From assembly GCF_012396235.1 (NCBI RefSeq), contig NZ_JAAXPA010000014.1, positions 1 through 64,000 of the forward strand: a stretch of DNA of 64,000 bases, read 5' to 3'. Positions 19,465 to 30,254 of this stretch are shown piece after piece. Source of the DNA: Rhodococcus opacus. GTDB lineage: Bacteria; Actinomycetota; Actinomycetes; Mycobacteriales; Mycobacteriaceae. Numbering within the stretch: position 1 is the first letter of the stretch; each line of letters starts with the position of its first letter. The notes beneath the pieces were generated by a model, which saw nothing but the letters and a program-made list of their open reading frames with translations, was not told the origin of the DNA and searched no databases. The position numbers and the translations under genes were made by a program.

Positions 19465-19953
19465 TCAGACGAGCTCGCGGACCAGGACGGTGAGCTCGAC
19501 GCCCGGCACGGGCACCCAGTTCCGTTCGGGCACAGGCACGAAACCGTTGCGGTCGTAGATTCGGCGGGCATCTTCCATGTCCGGCTGGGTGGACATCACG
19601 ACCGCGCGGTCCCCGCGGTCGTATGCCGTGTCCAGCACGTGCCGCACGAGCGCCGACCCGACCCCGGAACCGCGGGCGTCGGGTGACACGGCGAGCATCC
19701 GGAATTCGAGTTCACCCGGCTGCGCGACGTCGGCGTACGGGGAAGCCGGTTCCGCGATCGTGACGGAACCGACGATCCGGCCCTCCATCACGGCAACCCG
19801 GACATCCGCCTTCTCCGCCCGCTCGGCGGTGTCGCGCAACCGGTTCGTGTACGGATCGTGCGCCTCGACGAATCCGCCGCCCACGTAGGCGATCACCGTG
19901 AGGTCACTGACGGCCTCGTACTCGTCCGGCGTCGCATTCCGAATCTCGATCAT
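19465..19953 (-). CDS. GNAT-family N-acetyltransferase
   Basis: A 162-residue GNAT fold. The acetyl-CoA loop is FRMLAVSPDARGSGVGSALV (about residues 83-102), with the C-terminal RIYDRNGFVPVPERNW. Substrate cannot be predicted. ATG at 19951-19953 has CATAGT ending seven bases upstream and no ribosome site, consistent with a leaderless transcript. The longer frame adds twelve residues without support. It is inserted between the Rv3013 and ligA counterparts and is absent there in M. tuberculosis. Confidence 0.85.
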   Translation of the reverse strand: MIEIRNATPDEYEAVSDLTVIAYVGGGFVEAHDPYTNRLRDTAERAEKADVRVAVMEGRIVGSVTIAEPASPYADVAQPGELEFRMLAVSPDARGSGVGSALVRHVLDTAYDRGDRAVVMSTQPDMEDARRIYDRNGFVPVPERNWVPVPGVELTVLVRELV

Positions 19954-20010
19954 GTCCAGAACTATGACAGGACTGCTCACGCCGCCCAAAATGCGGGCGT
20001 GAGGTTCCGA

Positions 20011-22110
<2,100 letters not shown>

Positions 22111-22142
22111 TTAACCGGTCCGGCCGACGCCGAACGCCGGAC

Positions 22143-23165
22143 TCAGAGCGATTCGGGGTCGTCGGTGAACGCGCTGCTCACCTCGGCGCACAACTTCAGC
22201 GCGTCCCGGCTCCAGGACGCGCTTGCGCCCGCGAGTCCGCAGGCGGGAGTCACGGCGACCTGGGTCCGCAGCGTCGTGCGCGGAAATCCGAGCCGGTCGA
22301 TCAGCGTCACCGCAGGTCGGGCCAGGTCGCGCCACGTGGCAGGCACCGCGGGAGCGTCGGTCGGGACGAGGCCGAGTGCGAGCTCCTTGCCCGCGTCGAG
22401 CAACTCGCCGATGCCGTCCAGGTCCGCGGACGCCAGCTGAGACACGTCCAGACCCACCGCACGGGCACTGCTGCGCCGCAGAAGGTCGGTGGGCAGGTCG
22501 GCGGAGCAGCAATGCACCATGGTCACCGCGCCGCAGCCGGCGAGGGCGGCCTCGAGCACGGCGAGAGCCTCCGGTTCCGGCATCGCCCGCACGGTCTCGA
22601 GCCGCGACCGACCGGACAGTGTGCCCGCAAGCACGGCGGGCAGTCGCGGCTCGTCGAATTGGACCAGCACCTGCGCGCCGAGACGTCGCGTGACTTCCGC
22701 GGCGTGCCGCGCGAGCCCCTCGCCCAGCGATTCGGCGAAGTCGCGCACCGCGCCGGGATCGGTGAGCACGCGCCGGCCGGTGCCGAGTTCCACCTCGGCC
22801 GCCAGCGTGAGTGGACCCACCGACTGCACCTTCACCACGTGGTCGGCGCCGACGAGGCCCGCACTCTCCCACGCCTCCTCGAGCGCGTCGAGATCCTGGT
22901 TCAGAAGGTCGGTCGCCCGCTTGGCGACCGAGCCGCGACGCTGCACCACGCGGTAGGCCGTCGTGGACACGTCCAGCTGCAGATCCACGAGCAGAGCGCT
23001 GGCGCGGCCGATCATGTCGGCGCCGAGCCCGCGGGCGGGCAACTCGACGAGGTGCGGGAGCCGGCCGAGTTCACCGAGAACGATCGTGGCGGCTTCACGC
23101 GGATCCGTGCCCGGCCACGAGCCGACGCCGGTGACGGCTCCGGCCAGTGAGATACCCTGCGTCAC
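22143..23165 (-). CDS. Short MetE-like (cobalamin-independent methionine synthase fold) protein
   Basis: A 340-residue protein matching only the catalytic C-terminal barrel of MetE: GVGSWPG at the start, [25 protein letters not shown], and the zinc-ligand positions MVHCCS (His218, Cys220) and TPACGLAG (Cys309). The N-terminal half of MetE, which handles the methyl-folate donor, is missing. The M. tuberculosis counterpart is Rv3015c. The methyl donor and acceptor are unknown. The GTG start overlaps the mnmA stop as GTGA, so the two are translated together. Zinc ligands are conserved, so it is probably an active methyltransferase. Confidence 0.8.
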   Translation of the reverse strand: MTQGISLAGAVTGVGSWPGTDPREAATIVLGELGRLPHLVELPARGLGADMIGRASALLVDLQLDVSTTAYRVVQRRGSVAKRATDLLNQDLDALEEAWESAGLVGADHVVKVQSVGPLTLAAEVELGTGRRVLTDPGAVRDFAESLGEGLARHAAEVTRRLGAQVLVQFDEPRLPAVLAGTLSGRSRLETVRAMPEPEALAVLEAALAGCGAVTMVHCCSADLPTDLLRRSSARAVGLDVSQLASADLDGIGELLDAGKELALGLVPTDAPAVPATWRDLARPAVTLIDRLGFPRTTLRTQVAVTPACGLAGASASWSRDALKLCAEVSSAFTDDPESL

Positions 23166-24256
23166 TGCGTGTTCGGACGCGCGTCGGTACCCGAGATGGT
23201 TCCGCTGCCCAGCACGATGTCGCCTGCCGGGTCGGTCCGGTACAGCACGACGGCCTGCCCCTTCGCGACGCCGGTGAGCGGCTCCCGAAGGGAGATGGCG
23301 ATGCCGCCGTCGACCGCTTCGGCGACGGCGTCGGCGAGTCCGCCGTGGGCCCGGACCTGGACGGTGCATTCGAGGGGCCCGGTCGGCGTGCTCCCGGACG
23401 TCCACACGGCGCGGTCCGCCGTGATCGCGTGCACCTCGAGGTCGCGTGCGGAACCGACGCGGACGGTGCCGGTGTCGGGTTCGATGGACGTCACGTACCG
23501 CGGTTGCCCGTCGGCTGCGGGACCCTGGACGCCGAGGCCCTTCCGCTGGCCGATCGTGAAACCGTGCACGCCTTCGTGTTCCGCGAGCACCTCACCCGAA
23601 TCGGCGTCGACCACACTGCCCGGGCGAACACCGATGCGGGCACCGAGGAATGCGCGGGTGTCGCCGGACGGGATGAAGCAGATGTCGTGGCTGTCGGGCT
23701 TGTTCGCCACGGCGAGGCCGCGTTCGGCGGCCTCCTCCCGGATCTGGCCCTTCGGGGTGTCCCCCACCGGGAACATCGCCCGCGACAACTGCTCGGCGGT
23801 GAGCACACCGAGCACGTACGACTGATCCTTGTCCGCGTCGACGGCGCGGCGCAGCACGCCGTTCTCGAGTTGCGCGTAGTGGCCGGTGGCCACCGCGTCG
23901 AACCCTAGGGCGATCGCACGGTCCGCGAGCGCCGCGAACTTGATCTTCTCGTTGCACCGCAGGCACGGGTTGGGGGTCTCCCCCGCGGCGTACGACGCCA
24001 CGAAGTCGTCGATCACGTCTTCCTTGAAGCGGTCGGCGAAATCCCAGACGTAGAACGGGATTCCGAGCACGTCCGCGGCACGCCGGGCATCACCGGCGTC
24101 CTCCTTGGAGCAGCACCCCCGGGATCCGGTCCGCAGCGTGCCCGGCTCGGCGGACAGCGCGAGATGCACGCCCACCACGTCGTGCCCGGCAGCGACCGCC
24201 CGTGCCGCCGCCACCGCGGAATCCACACCGCCACTCATGGCCGCCAGTACTCGCAT
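23162..24256 (-). CDS. mnmA: tRNA-specific 2-thiouridylase
   Basis: A 364-residue MnmA that thiolates U34 of Lys, Glu and Gln tRNAs. The ATP loop is [13 protein letters not shown] (residues 5-17), and the two catalytic cysteines are in NPCLRCN (about 100) and HDICFIPSG (about 193). KDQSYVL and [12 protein letters not shown] are family signatures. The start shares one base with the stop of the cysteine desulfurase gene (TGATG), fitting direct sulfur relay from desulfurase to MnmA. Confidence 0.96.
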   Translation of the reverse strand: MRVLAAMSGGVDSAVAAARAVAAGHDVVGVHLALSAEPGTLRTGSRGCCSKEDAGDARRAADVLGIPFYVWDFADRFKEDVIDDFVASYAAGETPNPCLRCNEKIKFAALADRAIALGFDAVATGHYAQLENGVLRRAVDADKDQSYVLGVLTAEQLSRAMFPVGDTPKGQIREEAAERGLAVANKPDSHDICFIPSGDTRAFLGARIGVRPGSVVDADSGEVLAEHEGVHGFTIGQRKGLGVQGPAADGQPRYVTSIEPDTGTVRVGSARDLEVHAITADRAVWTSGSTPTGPLECTVQVRAHGGLADAVAEAVDGGIAISLREPLTGVAKGQAVVLYRTDPAGDIVLGSGTISGTDARPNTQ

Positions 24257-25476
24257 CAACGATCCCCTCCACGCGCTCCGACACCGGCGAGCCCGGCGGC
24301 GCGGGCCCGCTCCACAACTTGCGGCAGTGCCGCGATGACTGCATCCACGTCCGCGACCGTCGACGTGTGCCCGAACGAGAAACGCAACGATCCCCGCGCG
24401 GTCGCGGAATCCACGCCCATCGCGGTCAGGACGTGGCTCGGACGAGCAACTCCGGCGGTACACGCCGACCCGGTCGAACACTCGATCCCGGCGGCGTCGA
24501 GCAACATCAGCAGCGAATCGCCCTCGCAGCCGGGGAACGTGAAGTGGGCGTTGCCCGGCAGCCGCGCGCTGCCCACCGGCCCGTTCAGCACGGCATCGGG
24601 AACGGTCTCGCCGACACGCTCGATCAAGCGGTCGCGCAGGACGGTCAGTTCCGTCGCGCGGGAGTCGAGGTCGGCGGTCGTGTCGCGCAGCGCCGCCGCC
24701 ATACCGACGACGCCCGCCGTGTCCGGGGTACCCGAACGCAGGTCGCGCTCGTGTCCCCCGCCGTGCAGCAGCGGCACACACGGCACCTGCCGTCCCAGCA
24801 GCAGCGCACCGACGCCCTGCGGTCCGCCGACCTTGTGCGCGGCGATGCTCAGCGCGGACAGCCCGCTCGCAGCGAAGTCCACGGGGATGTGCGTGACGGC
24901 CTGGACGGCGTCGCTGTGCATCGGCACACCGAACTCGGCCGCCACGGCGGCGAGTTCGGTGATCGGCATGATCGTGCCGACCTCGTTGTTGGCCCACATG
25001 ATCGTGACCAGGGCCGTCTCGTCCGCGTTGACGGCGAGTTCGTCGCGCAGCGCCTGCGGGGACACCCGGCCCAGTTCGTCGACGGGCAGCCACGTGACCT
25101 GGGCACCCTCGTGCTTCTCGAGCCACTCCACCGCGTCGAGAACCGCATGGTGCTCCACGGAACTGGCGAGAATCCGCACCCGGTCGGGGTCGGCGTCCCG
25201 CCGGGCCCAGAAGATGCCCTTGACCGCGAGATTGTCGCTCTCGGTGCCGCCGGAGGTGAAGATGACCTCGGACGGCCTGGCACCGAGGTCGGCGGCGATG
25301 GACTCGCGGGCCTCCTCGATGCGACGGCGGGCGGCGCGTCCGGAACCGTGCAGCGAGGACGCATTGCCCACGGTCGTGAAGATGTCGGTCATCGCCCGGA
25401 CGGCAGCGGGCACCATGGGAGTGGTGGCTGCGTGGTCCAGGTAGACGGGGTGATCGGCACTGCGGGCAGAGGTCAT
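24256..25476 (-). CDS. iscS: Cysteine desulfurase (IscS/NifS type)
   Basis: A 406-residue PLP enzyme that extracts sulfur from cysteine, here most likely feeding MnmA. It starts with the family signature [13 protein letters not shown]. The PLP lysine is in [12 protein letters not shown] (about residue 213) and the catalytic cysteine in STGSACTAG (about 336), on the long loop of group I desulfurases. It is coupled to mnmA, as in M. tuberculosis Rv3025c-Rv3024c. A TATCCT hexamer nine bases before the ATG is a possible short-leader promoter within the gene run. Confidence 0.95.
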   Translation of the reverse strand: MTSARSADHPVYLDHAATTPMVPAAVRAMTDIFTTVGNASSLHGSGRAARRRIEEARESIAADLGARPSEVIFTSGGTESDNLAVKGIFWARRDADPDRVRILASSVEHHAVLDAVEWLEKHEGAQVTWLPVDELGRVSPQALRDELAVNADETALVTIMWANNEVGTIMPITELAAVAAEFGVPMHSDAVQAVTHIPVDFAASGLSALSIAAHKVGGPQGVGALLLGRQVPCVPLLHGGGHERDLRSGTPDTAGVVGMAAALRDTTADLDSRATELTVLRDRLIERVGETVPDAVLNGPVGSARLPGNAHFTFPGCEGDSLLMLLDAAGIECSTGSACTAGVARPSHVLTAMGVDSATARGSLRFSFGHTSTVADVDAVIAALPQVVERARAAGLAGVGARGGDR

Positions 25477-25493
25477 GACGTGACCAGGATAGC

Positions 25494-26417
25494 TCAGGCG
25501 ACGAGACGCTCCGCCGCCTCGATGCCCACGGCCGCCGTCCCGACCGCACCCTGCAGCGGATCGACGATGTCGTGCGCTGCGAGATCGATCCGTTCGTCGC
25601 CCCGCGCGGCGCGCTCACACCGGGTCGCCAGATCGCGGCGGCAGTCCCCCGGGTACTCGATCGGCGCCAGCCGGACCTCCGCGGTGACTCCCTTCTGGCG
25701 GATGATGCGCCGGATCGACTGGCCGATCGTCTCCTCGCCGACGAAGCACGGCCCGGTCGTCAGGCCCCCGCCCCGGCCGGTGTACCGCAGCGAGATCGGC
25801 TGGACCGGGCATTCCGCGTCGATCGCCGCCTGGAACAGCGCAGGCCGGAAACCGCCGTACGCCCGTCCGCACCACGTGGTGCCCTCCGGGAACGCCACGA
25901 CTCGTTCGCCGTCGCGCAGCCTGCCCGCCGTCGTCGCCACCGTGTCCGGGAGTGCGCGCAGGTTCTGCCGATCGATCGGGACGACCCTCATCCGCTGCGC
26001 GAGCGACCCCAGAACCGGCCAGTCCAGCAGATCCCCGCGGGCGACGAAGTTCGCCGGGGCGAGCGCGCTGAGCACCAGCACATCGGTCCACGACACGTGG
26101 CCGGCCACCACCAGGATCCCGCCGGTGTGACGGCGCTTTCCACGATGATCGACGACGACGAGGCGAATTCCCACGCAGCGCAACAGGATCGCTGCGTACC
26201 GCCGCTGCAGACCGGTCCGCCACGACCGCGGCAGCAGCCATCCCGCGGTCAGGAGCGGCGCCGTCGCCAGTGCCGACACGACGAGGCACCAGCGAACGAC
26301 CACGGTCGGGATCGACACTCCGTTCGCCTCCGCGGGCAGACATCCCGCGCCGCACGGACTCGACGGCATCCACGAGTGCACGGGCACCTCGGGCGACTCG
26401 GACACCGCCGTGCTCAT
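25494..26417 (-). CDS. PlsC-type 1-acyl-glycerophosphate (or lyso-lipid) acyltransferase
   Basis: A 307-residue acyltransferase. It has a hydrophobic N-terminal anchor ([23 protein letters not shown]), the catalytic HX4D box in [13 protein letters not shown] (about residues 104-116), and the substrate motif [11 protein letters not shown] (about 173). The upstream partner is an OlsB-like N-acyltransferase, with a four-base overlap, so this protein may be the OlsA-like second acyltransferase of ornithine-lipid synthesis. General phosphatidate synthesis is the alternative. The counterpart is Rv3026c. It ends 17 bases before the desulfurase gene. Confidence 0.85.
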   Translation of the reverse strand: MSTAVSESPEVPVHSWMPSSPCGAGCLPAEANGVSIPTVVVRWCLVVSALATAPLLTAGWLLPRSWRTGLQRRYAAILLRCVGIRLVVVDHRGKRRHTGGILVVAGHVSWTDVLVLSALAPANFVARGDLLDWPVLGSLAQRMRVVPIDRQNLRALPDTVATTAGRLRDGERVVAFPEGTTWCGRAYGGFRPALFQAAIDAECPVQPISLRYTGRGGGLTTGPCFVGEETIGQSIRRIIRQKGVTAEVRLAPIEYPGDCRRDLATRCERAARGDERIDLAAHDIVDPLQGAVGTAAVGIEAAERLVA

Positions 26418-27247
26418 GCTCGTGCTCCCGCCTCGAGAGTGGCCGATGCCGAACGCAGGCGTTCGAGGTAGCGCTCGTTGGCGCCGTGCAGTCCCTGCAG
26501 TGCGACGAAATCGGCGACACCGAACTCCGGATCATGCGCGGGCTCACCGCACACCTTGGCGCCGAGGCGCAGGTAGCCCCGGAGCAGCGGCGGCAGGGTC
26601 GGCCGGGCGGGCGGCTCGATCTCGTCGAGCGACCGCCCGTCGACGCGCACCGGGTTCCTGGGCACGGCCCGCGCGGCCGGGTCGTTGCCGTACTTGCGGA
26701 GCAGCAGGTCGCGCACCCCTCGGACGTTGGAACCGGCCACCGCGTCCGGATGCTCGCGCATCGGCACGGAGACGCATCCCATGACCCATTCGTATCCGGT
26801 GAGCTGCAGGTAGTGGAGGATGCCTGCCCACATCAGGCTCAGCACCGAACCGGAGCGGTGGTCGGGGTCGACGCACGCCCGGCCCATCTCGACGATGCGG
26901 TTGCCGACGGGGTCGAGCGCGGAGATGTCGAATTCGGTGGCGGTGTAATAGCCACCGGCCTGGGCAGCGGCGTCGGGCGGGAGCATGCGGTAGCAACCGA
27001 CGAACTCGCCGGTCTCCTCGTGGCGGACGAGGAGGTGGTCACAGAAGTCGTCGAACCGGTCGGCGTCGAGGGCGTCCGCGTGCGCGGGGACGGAGAATCC
27101 GGGTTCGGAGGCGAACACGCGGTAGCGCAGCCGCTGGGCGGAAACGCGGTGTTCGCGATCGGACGAGACGACCAGGGAGTATCGGGGCGCGGTTACAACA
27201 GAATCGGCGGTCTCACTCGGTGCGCGGAGAACTGACGAAGTTGTCAT
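26414..27247 (-). CDS. OlsB-like N-acyltransferase (GNAT fold)
   Basis: A 277-residue protein of the Acetyltransf_5 type that includes OlsB (ornithine N-acyltransferase) and autoinducer-synthase-like enzymes. Conserved stretches are LRYRVFASEPGFSVPAHADALDADRFDDFCDHLLV, here quoted in two parts: LRYRVFASEPGF and DRFDDFCDHLLV. ETGEFVGCYRMLPP, EMGRACVDPDHRSGSVLSLM and WVMGCVSVPM follow. It overlaps the PlsC-type gene by ATGA. The pair could make lyso-ornithine lipid and then ornithine lipid. Rv3027c is the counterpart. Substrate is inferred, not shown. Confidence 0.75.
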   Translation of the reverse strand: MTTSSVLRAPSETADSVVTAPRYSLVVSSDREHRVSAQRLRYRVFASEPGFSVPAHADALDADRFDDFCDHLLVRHEETGEFVGCYRMLPPDAAAQAGGYYTATEFDISALDPVGNRIVEMGRACVDPDHRSGSVLSLMWAGILHYLQLTGYEWVMGCVSVPMREHPDAVAGSNVRGVRDLLLRKYGNDPAARAVPRNPVRVDGRSLDEIEPPARPTLPPLLRGYLRLGAKVCGEPAHDPEFGVADFVALQGLHGANERYLERLRSASATLEAGARA

Positions 27248-27330
27248 GGCGCAGGTTTACCGAGCAGGGGCGGCGTGAGGGCATCGCCCGGGTGTCGTGT
27301 CGATGCAGCCCGGATGAACGACGGAAGATA

Positions 27331-27373
27331 CGACGGCGGCCCCGCTCCCGGTAAGGGAACGGGGCCGCCGTCG
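27331..27373 (-). terminator. Terminator after etfA
   Basis: CGACGGCGGCCCCG pairs with CGGGGCCGCCGTCG, then TCCC pairs with GGGA after one mismatch. It begins nine bases after the etfA stop and separates the ETF operon from the acyltransferase run. Confidence 0.75.
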
Positions 27374-27381
27374 GCCGAGAA

Positions 27382-28338
27382 TCAGCCCTTGTGGGCCTTG
27401 ACTGCGTCGGTGAGCTGCGGAGCGACGTTGAACAGGTCGCCGACGATGCCGTAGTCCGCGATCTCGAAGATCGGGGCTTCCTCGTCCTTGTTCACGGCGA
27501 CGATGGTCTTCGACGTCTGCATACCGGCGCGGTGCTGGATGGCACCGGAGATGCCGAGCGCGATGTACAGCTGCGGTGAGACCGTCTTGCCGGTCTGACC
27601 GACCTGGAACTGTCCCGGGTAGTAGCCCGAGTCGACCGCGGCACGCGAGGCACCGACAGCGGCACCCAGCGAGTCGGCGAGTTCCTCGACGACGGTGAAC
27701 TTGTCGGCGCTGCCGACACCGCGGCCACCGGAGACGACGACGGTCGCCTCGGTGAGCTCGGGGCGGTCGCCACCGACGATCGGATCACGCGAGGTGATCT
27801 TGACGGCGCCCTCTTCCTGGGCCGGGACCTCGACGGAGACCTTCTCGCCTGCGCCGGCTTCGGGCTTCGCCTCGATGGCACCCGGGCGGACCGAGATGAC
27901 CGGGACGTCGCCGTTGGCCTTGGCGTCGACGGTGAATGCGCCACCGAAGATGGAGTGCACGGCACTGCCGTCGGACTTCACGTCGACGACGTCGACGAGC
28001 AGGCCGGAGCCGATGCGGGCAGCAAGACGTCCGGAGACCTCCTTGCCCTCGACGCTGGCGGCGGTGATGACCGCAGCCGGCGCGGCCGACTCGACGAGCG
28101 ACGCGAGCACGTCGACCTTCGGGGTGACCAGGTAGCCGTCGATGTCGTCCGACTCGGCGACGTAGATCTTGGCCGCGCCTGCGGCGGCGAGGCCCTCGGC
28201 CAGCTTGTCGGCGGTACCGGCGGGACCGGTGACCACTGCGGCCGGCTCACCGAGCGCGCGAGCGGCGGTGATGAGTTCGGTGCTGACCTTCTTCAGCGCA
28301 CCCTCTGCGTGCTCGACGAGCACCAGTACTTCTGCCAT
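27382..28338 (-). CDS. etfA: Electron transfer flavoprotein alpha subunit
   Basis: A 318-residue ETF alpha (FixB). The C-terminal FAD domain carries [14 protein letters not shown] (about residues 200-215), [20 protein letters not shown], and the FAD-site signature [19 protein letters not shown] takes electrons from acyl-CoA dehydrogenases and passes them to the quinone pool. ATG at 28336-28338 has GGGAGA upstream. It follows etfB by 46 bases in the same operon (Rv3028c-like). Confidence 0.96.
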   Translation of the reverse strand: MAEVLVLVEHAEGALKKVSTELITAARALGEPAAVVTGPAGTADKLAEGLAAAGAAKIYVAESDDIDGYLVTPKVDVLASLVESAAPAAVITAASVEGKEVSGRLAARIGSGLLVDVVDVKSDGSAVHSIFGGAFTVDAKANGDVPVISVRPGAIEAKPEAGAGEKVSVEVPAQEEGAVKITSRDPIVGGDRPELTEATVVVSGGRGVGSADKFTVVEELADSLGAAVGASRAAVDSGYYPGQFQVGQTGKTVSPQLYIALGISGAIQHRAGMQTSKTIVAVNKDEEAPIFEIADYGIVGDLFNVAPQLTDAVKAHKG

Positions 28339-28384
28339 GTCTAACTCTCCCTGTATGTGTCTGCTGGTCTGTAGAGGGGCGCGA

Positions 28385-29185
28385 TCAGATGATCTTCTGG
28401 CCCACGAGGTAGGCAGCGATCTTGCTGCCGCCGTCGCCCTCGTCGACGATGCGCTCACCAGCGGTACGCGGGGGCTTGGGGGTGGAGGCGGTGACGGTGG
28501 TGCCCGCGTTGGCGACGCCGACGGTCTCCGGGTCGACACCGAGGTCGGCCAACGTGTAGACGAGAACTTCCTTCTTCTTCGCGGCCATGATGCCCTTGAA
28601 GGAGGGGAAGCGGGGCTCGTTGATCTTCTCGGTGACGCTGACGATGGCCGGCAGGCTCGCCTCGAGGCCGAAGACGCCCTCGTCGGTCTCGCGCTCTCCG
28701 GTGACGGTGCCGTCGGCGACCGTGAGCTTGCGCAGCTGGGTGAGCTGCGGGATGCCCAGGTACTCGGCGATGATGGCCGGAACGGCGCCGACGCGGCCGT
28801 CGGTGGCCTCGTTGCCGGCGATGATCAGGTCGGCAGGCTCTTCGTTCTCGAACGTGATCTGTCCGAGCGCCGCGGCCAGGGTCCACGCGGTCTGCACCGC
28901 GTCGGAGCCGTGGAGGGCCGGGTCGTTGATGTGCACTGCCTTGTCGGCACCCATGGACAGGGCCTTGCGGATGGCGTCGGTGGCACGGTCCGGACCTGCG
29001 GAGAGGACGGTCACCTCGCCGCCCTGAGCCTCCTTGATCAGGAGCGCTTCTTCGACGGCGCGCTCGTTGATCTCGTCGAGCACTGCATCGGCGGCCTCGC
29101 GGTCAAGCGTGTAGTCACCGTCGGTCAGCTTGCGCTCGGACCACGTGTCGGGGACCTGCTTGATCAAAACAACGATGTTCGTCAT
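28385..29185 (-). CDS. etfB: Electron transfer flavoprotein beta subunit
   Basis: A 266-residue ETF beta (FixA), partner of EtfA, with AMP-binding fold. It starts NIVVLIKQVPDTWSERKL and has the ETF-beta signature region EASLPAIVSVTEKINEPR and FPSFKGIMAAKKK. An AGGAGG site lies 13 bases before the ATG, slightly far. The first gene of the etfBA operon; a strong palindrome at 29305-29324 sits about 120 bases upstream and is a candidate operator. Confidence 0.96.
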   Translation of the reverse strand: MTNIVVLIKQVPDTWSERKLTDGDYTLDREAADAVLDEINERAVEEALLIKEAQGGEVTVLSAGPDRATDAIRKALSMGADKAVHINDPALHGSDAVQTAWTLAAALGQITFENEEPADLIIAGNEATDGRVGAVPAIIAEYLGIPQLTQLRKLTVADGTVTGERETDEGVFGLEASLPAIVSVTEKINEPRFPSFKGIMAAKKKEVLVYTLADLGVDPETVGVANAGTTVTASTPKPPRTAGERIVDEGDGGSKIAAYLVGQKII

Positions 29186-29304
29186 GGGTCTTCGTCGACC
29201 TCCTGTGTGTTCTTGCGTGGTTATCGTGAGTTGCTCCGCGTGGGCCGAGCTCTCGTTGTCGATATTTCGTCGCACGATGGCTCTGCGACAGATTACCCCA
29301 CGTT

Positions 29305-29324
29305 AAGTTACCGGTCGGTAACTT
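29305..29324. promoter_or_regulatory. Perfect palindrome in etfB/methyltransferase divergent gap
   Basis: AAGTTACCG-gt-CGGTAACTT, nine-base perfect arms. The form resembles TetR-family operators controlling fatty-acid catabolism, but the binding protein is unknown. It lies 120 bases from etfB and 103 bases from the methyltransferase start. Confidence 0.55.
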
Positions 29325-29426
29325 GCGTGAAAGTCTCGTTCACCATAACGGCCGAATGCGCATTTCATCCCTGTGATGTAGACCACCTGGACGAGCGACC
29401 TTGCCGGTGGCACTAACCTCGCAGCG

Positions 29427-30254
29427 GTGAGCGAATCATTTGTCGGCGACCGCGAGGACGCACCACTGCCCCCGCTCGGTCACGAGCAATTGCCATCGAC
29501 CGGCGACGAGCAGCTGCCCCTCACGGGCGAGCGGACCGTGCCCGGGATCCCCGAGGAGAACTACTGGTTCCGGCGGCACGAGGTCGTCTACCGCGACCTC
29601 CTCCCCCGCTGCACGGGACGCCGGGTACTCGAGGCCGGATCCGGAGAAGGCTACGGCGCCAACATGATTGCCGACGTGGCACAGAGCGTCACCGGACTAG
29701 ACTACGACATCTCCGCGGTCGAACACGTCCGTGCGCGCTACCCCCGCGTCGAGATGCTGCACGGCAACCTCGCGGAGCTTCCCCTCGACGACGAATCCGT
29801 CGACACCGTCGTCAATTTCCAGGTGATCGAACACCTGTGGGACCAGGCCCAGTTCCTCCGCGAATGCTTCCGGGTGCTGACGCCCGGCGGGGAACTGCTC
29901 GTCAGCACCCCCAACCGCATCACGTTCTCGCCGGGCCGCGACACGCCCCTCAATCCGTTCCACACCCGCGAACTCGACGCGGCCGAGCTGACCGGACTGC
30001 TCGAGGAGGCCGGATTCAGGGTCGCCCTCATGACCGGCGTTCATCACGGCGACCGGCTGAAGTCCCTCGACGCGAAGCACGGCGGCTCGTTCATCGGCGC
30101 GCAGATCGACCGCGCACTCGCCGGCGAACCCTGGCCCGACGAACTGACCCGCGACGTCGAGGGCATCACCCTCGACGACTTCGCCTTGCACGAGGGCGAC
30201 ATCGACGACAGCCTCGACCTGGTGGCCGTCGCGGTGAAGGATCCTGTTCGGTGA
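29427..30254 (+). CDS. SAM-dependent methyltransferase (Rv3030-like)
   Basis: A 275-residue class I methyltransferase. Motif I is VLEAGSGEGYGANMIA (about residues 68-83), motif II around SVDTVVNFQVIEHLWD, and a post-motif FRVLTPGGELLVSTPN. The first 35 residues are an acidic, repetitive Leu/Pro/Gly tail. Its partners downstream (GH57 and GT4, each overlapping by four bases) are those of the mycobacterial methylglucose-lipopolysaccharide locus, so it probably methylates a polysaccharide. GTG has TAACCT ending seven bases upstream and no ribosome site, indicating a leaderless mRNA. Confidence 0.85.
   Translation: MSESFVGDREDAPLPPLGHEQLPSTGDEQLPLTGERTVPGIPEENYWFRRHEVVYRDLLPRCTGRRVLEAGSGEGYGANMIADVAQSVTGLDYDISAVEHVRARYPRVEMLHGNLAELPLDDESVDTVVNFQVIEHLWDQAQFLRECFRVLTPGGELLVSTPNRITFSPGRDTPLNPFHTRELDAAELTGLLEEAGFRVALMTGVHHGDRLKSLDAKHGGSFIGAQIDRALAGEPWPDELTRDVEGITLDDFALHEGDIDDSLDLVAVAVKDPVR

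Noticed and set aside
29372..29387. Possible GlxR/CRP half-site TGTGATGTAGACCACC
   Set aside because: The first half fits but the second half does not match TCACA; too weak to annotate.
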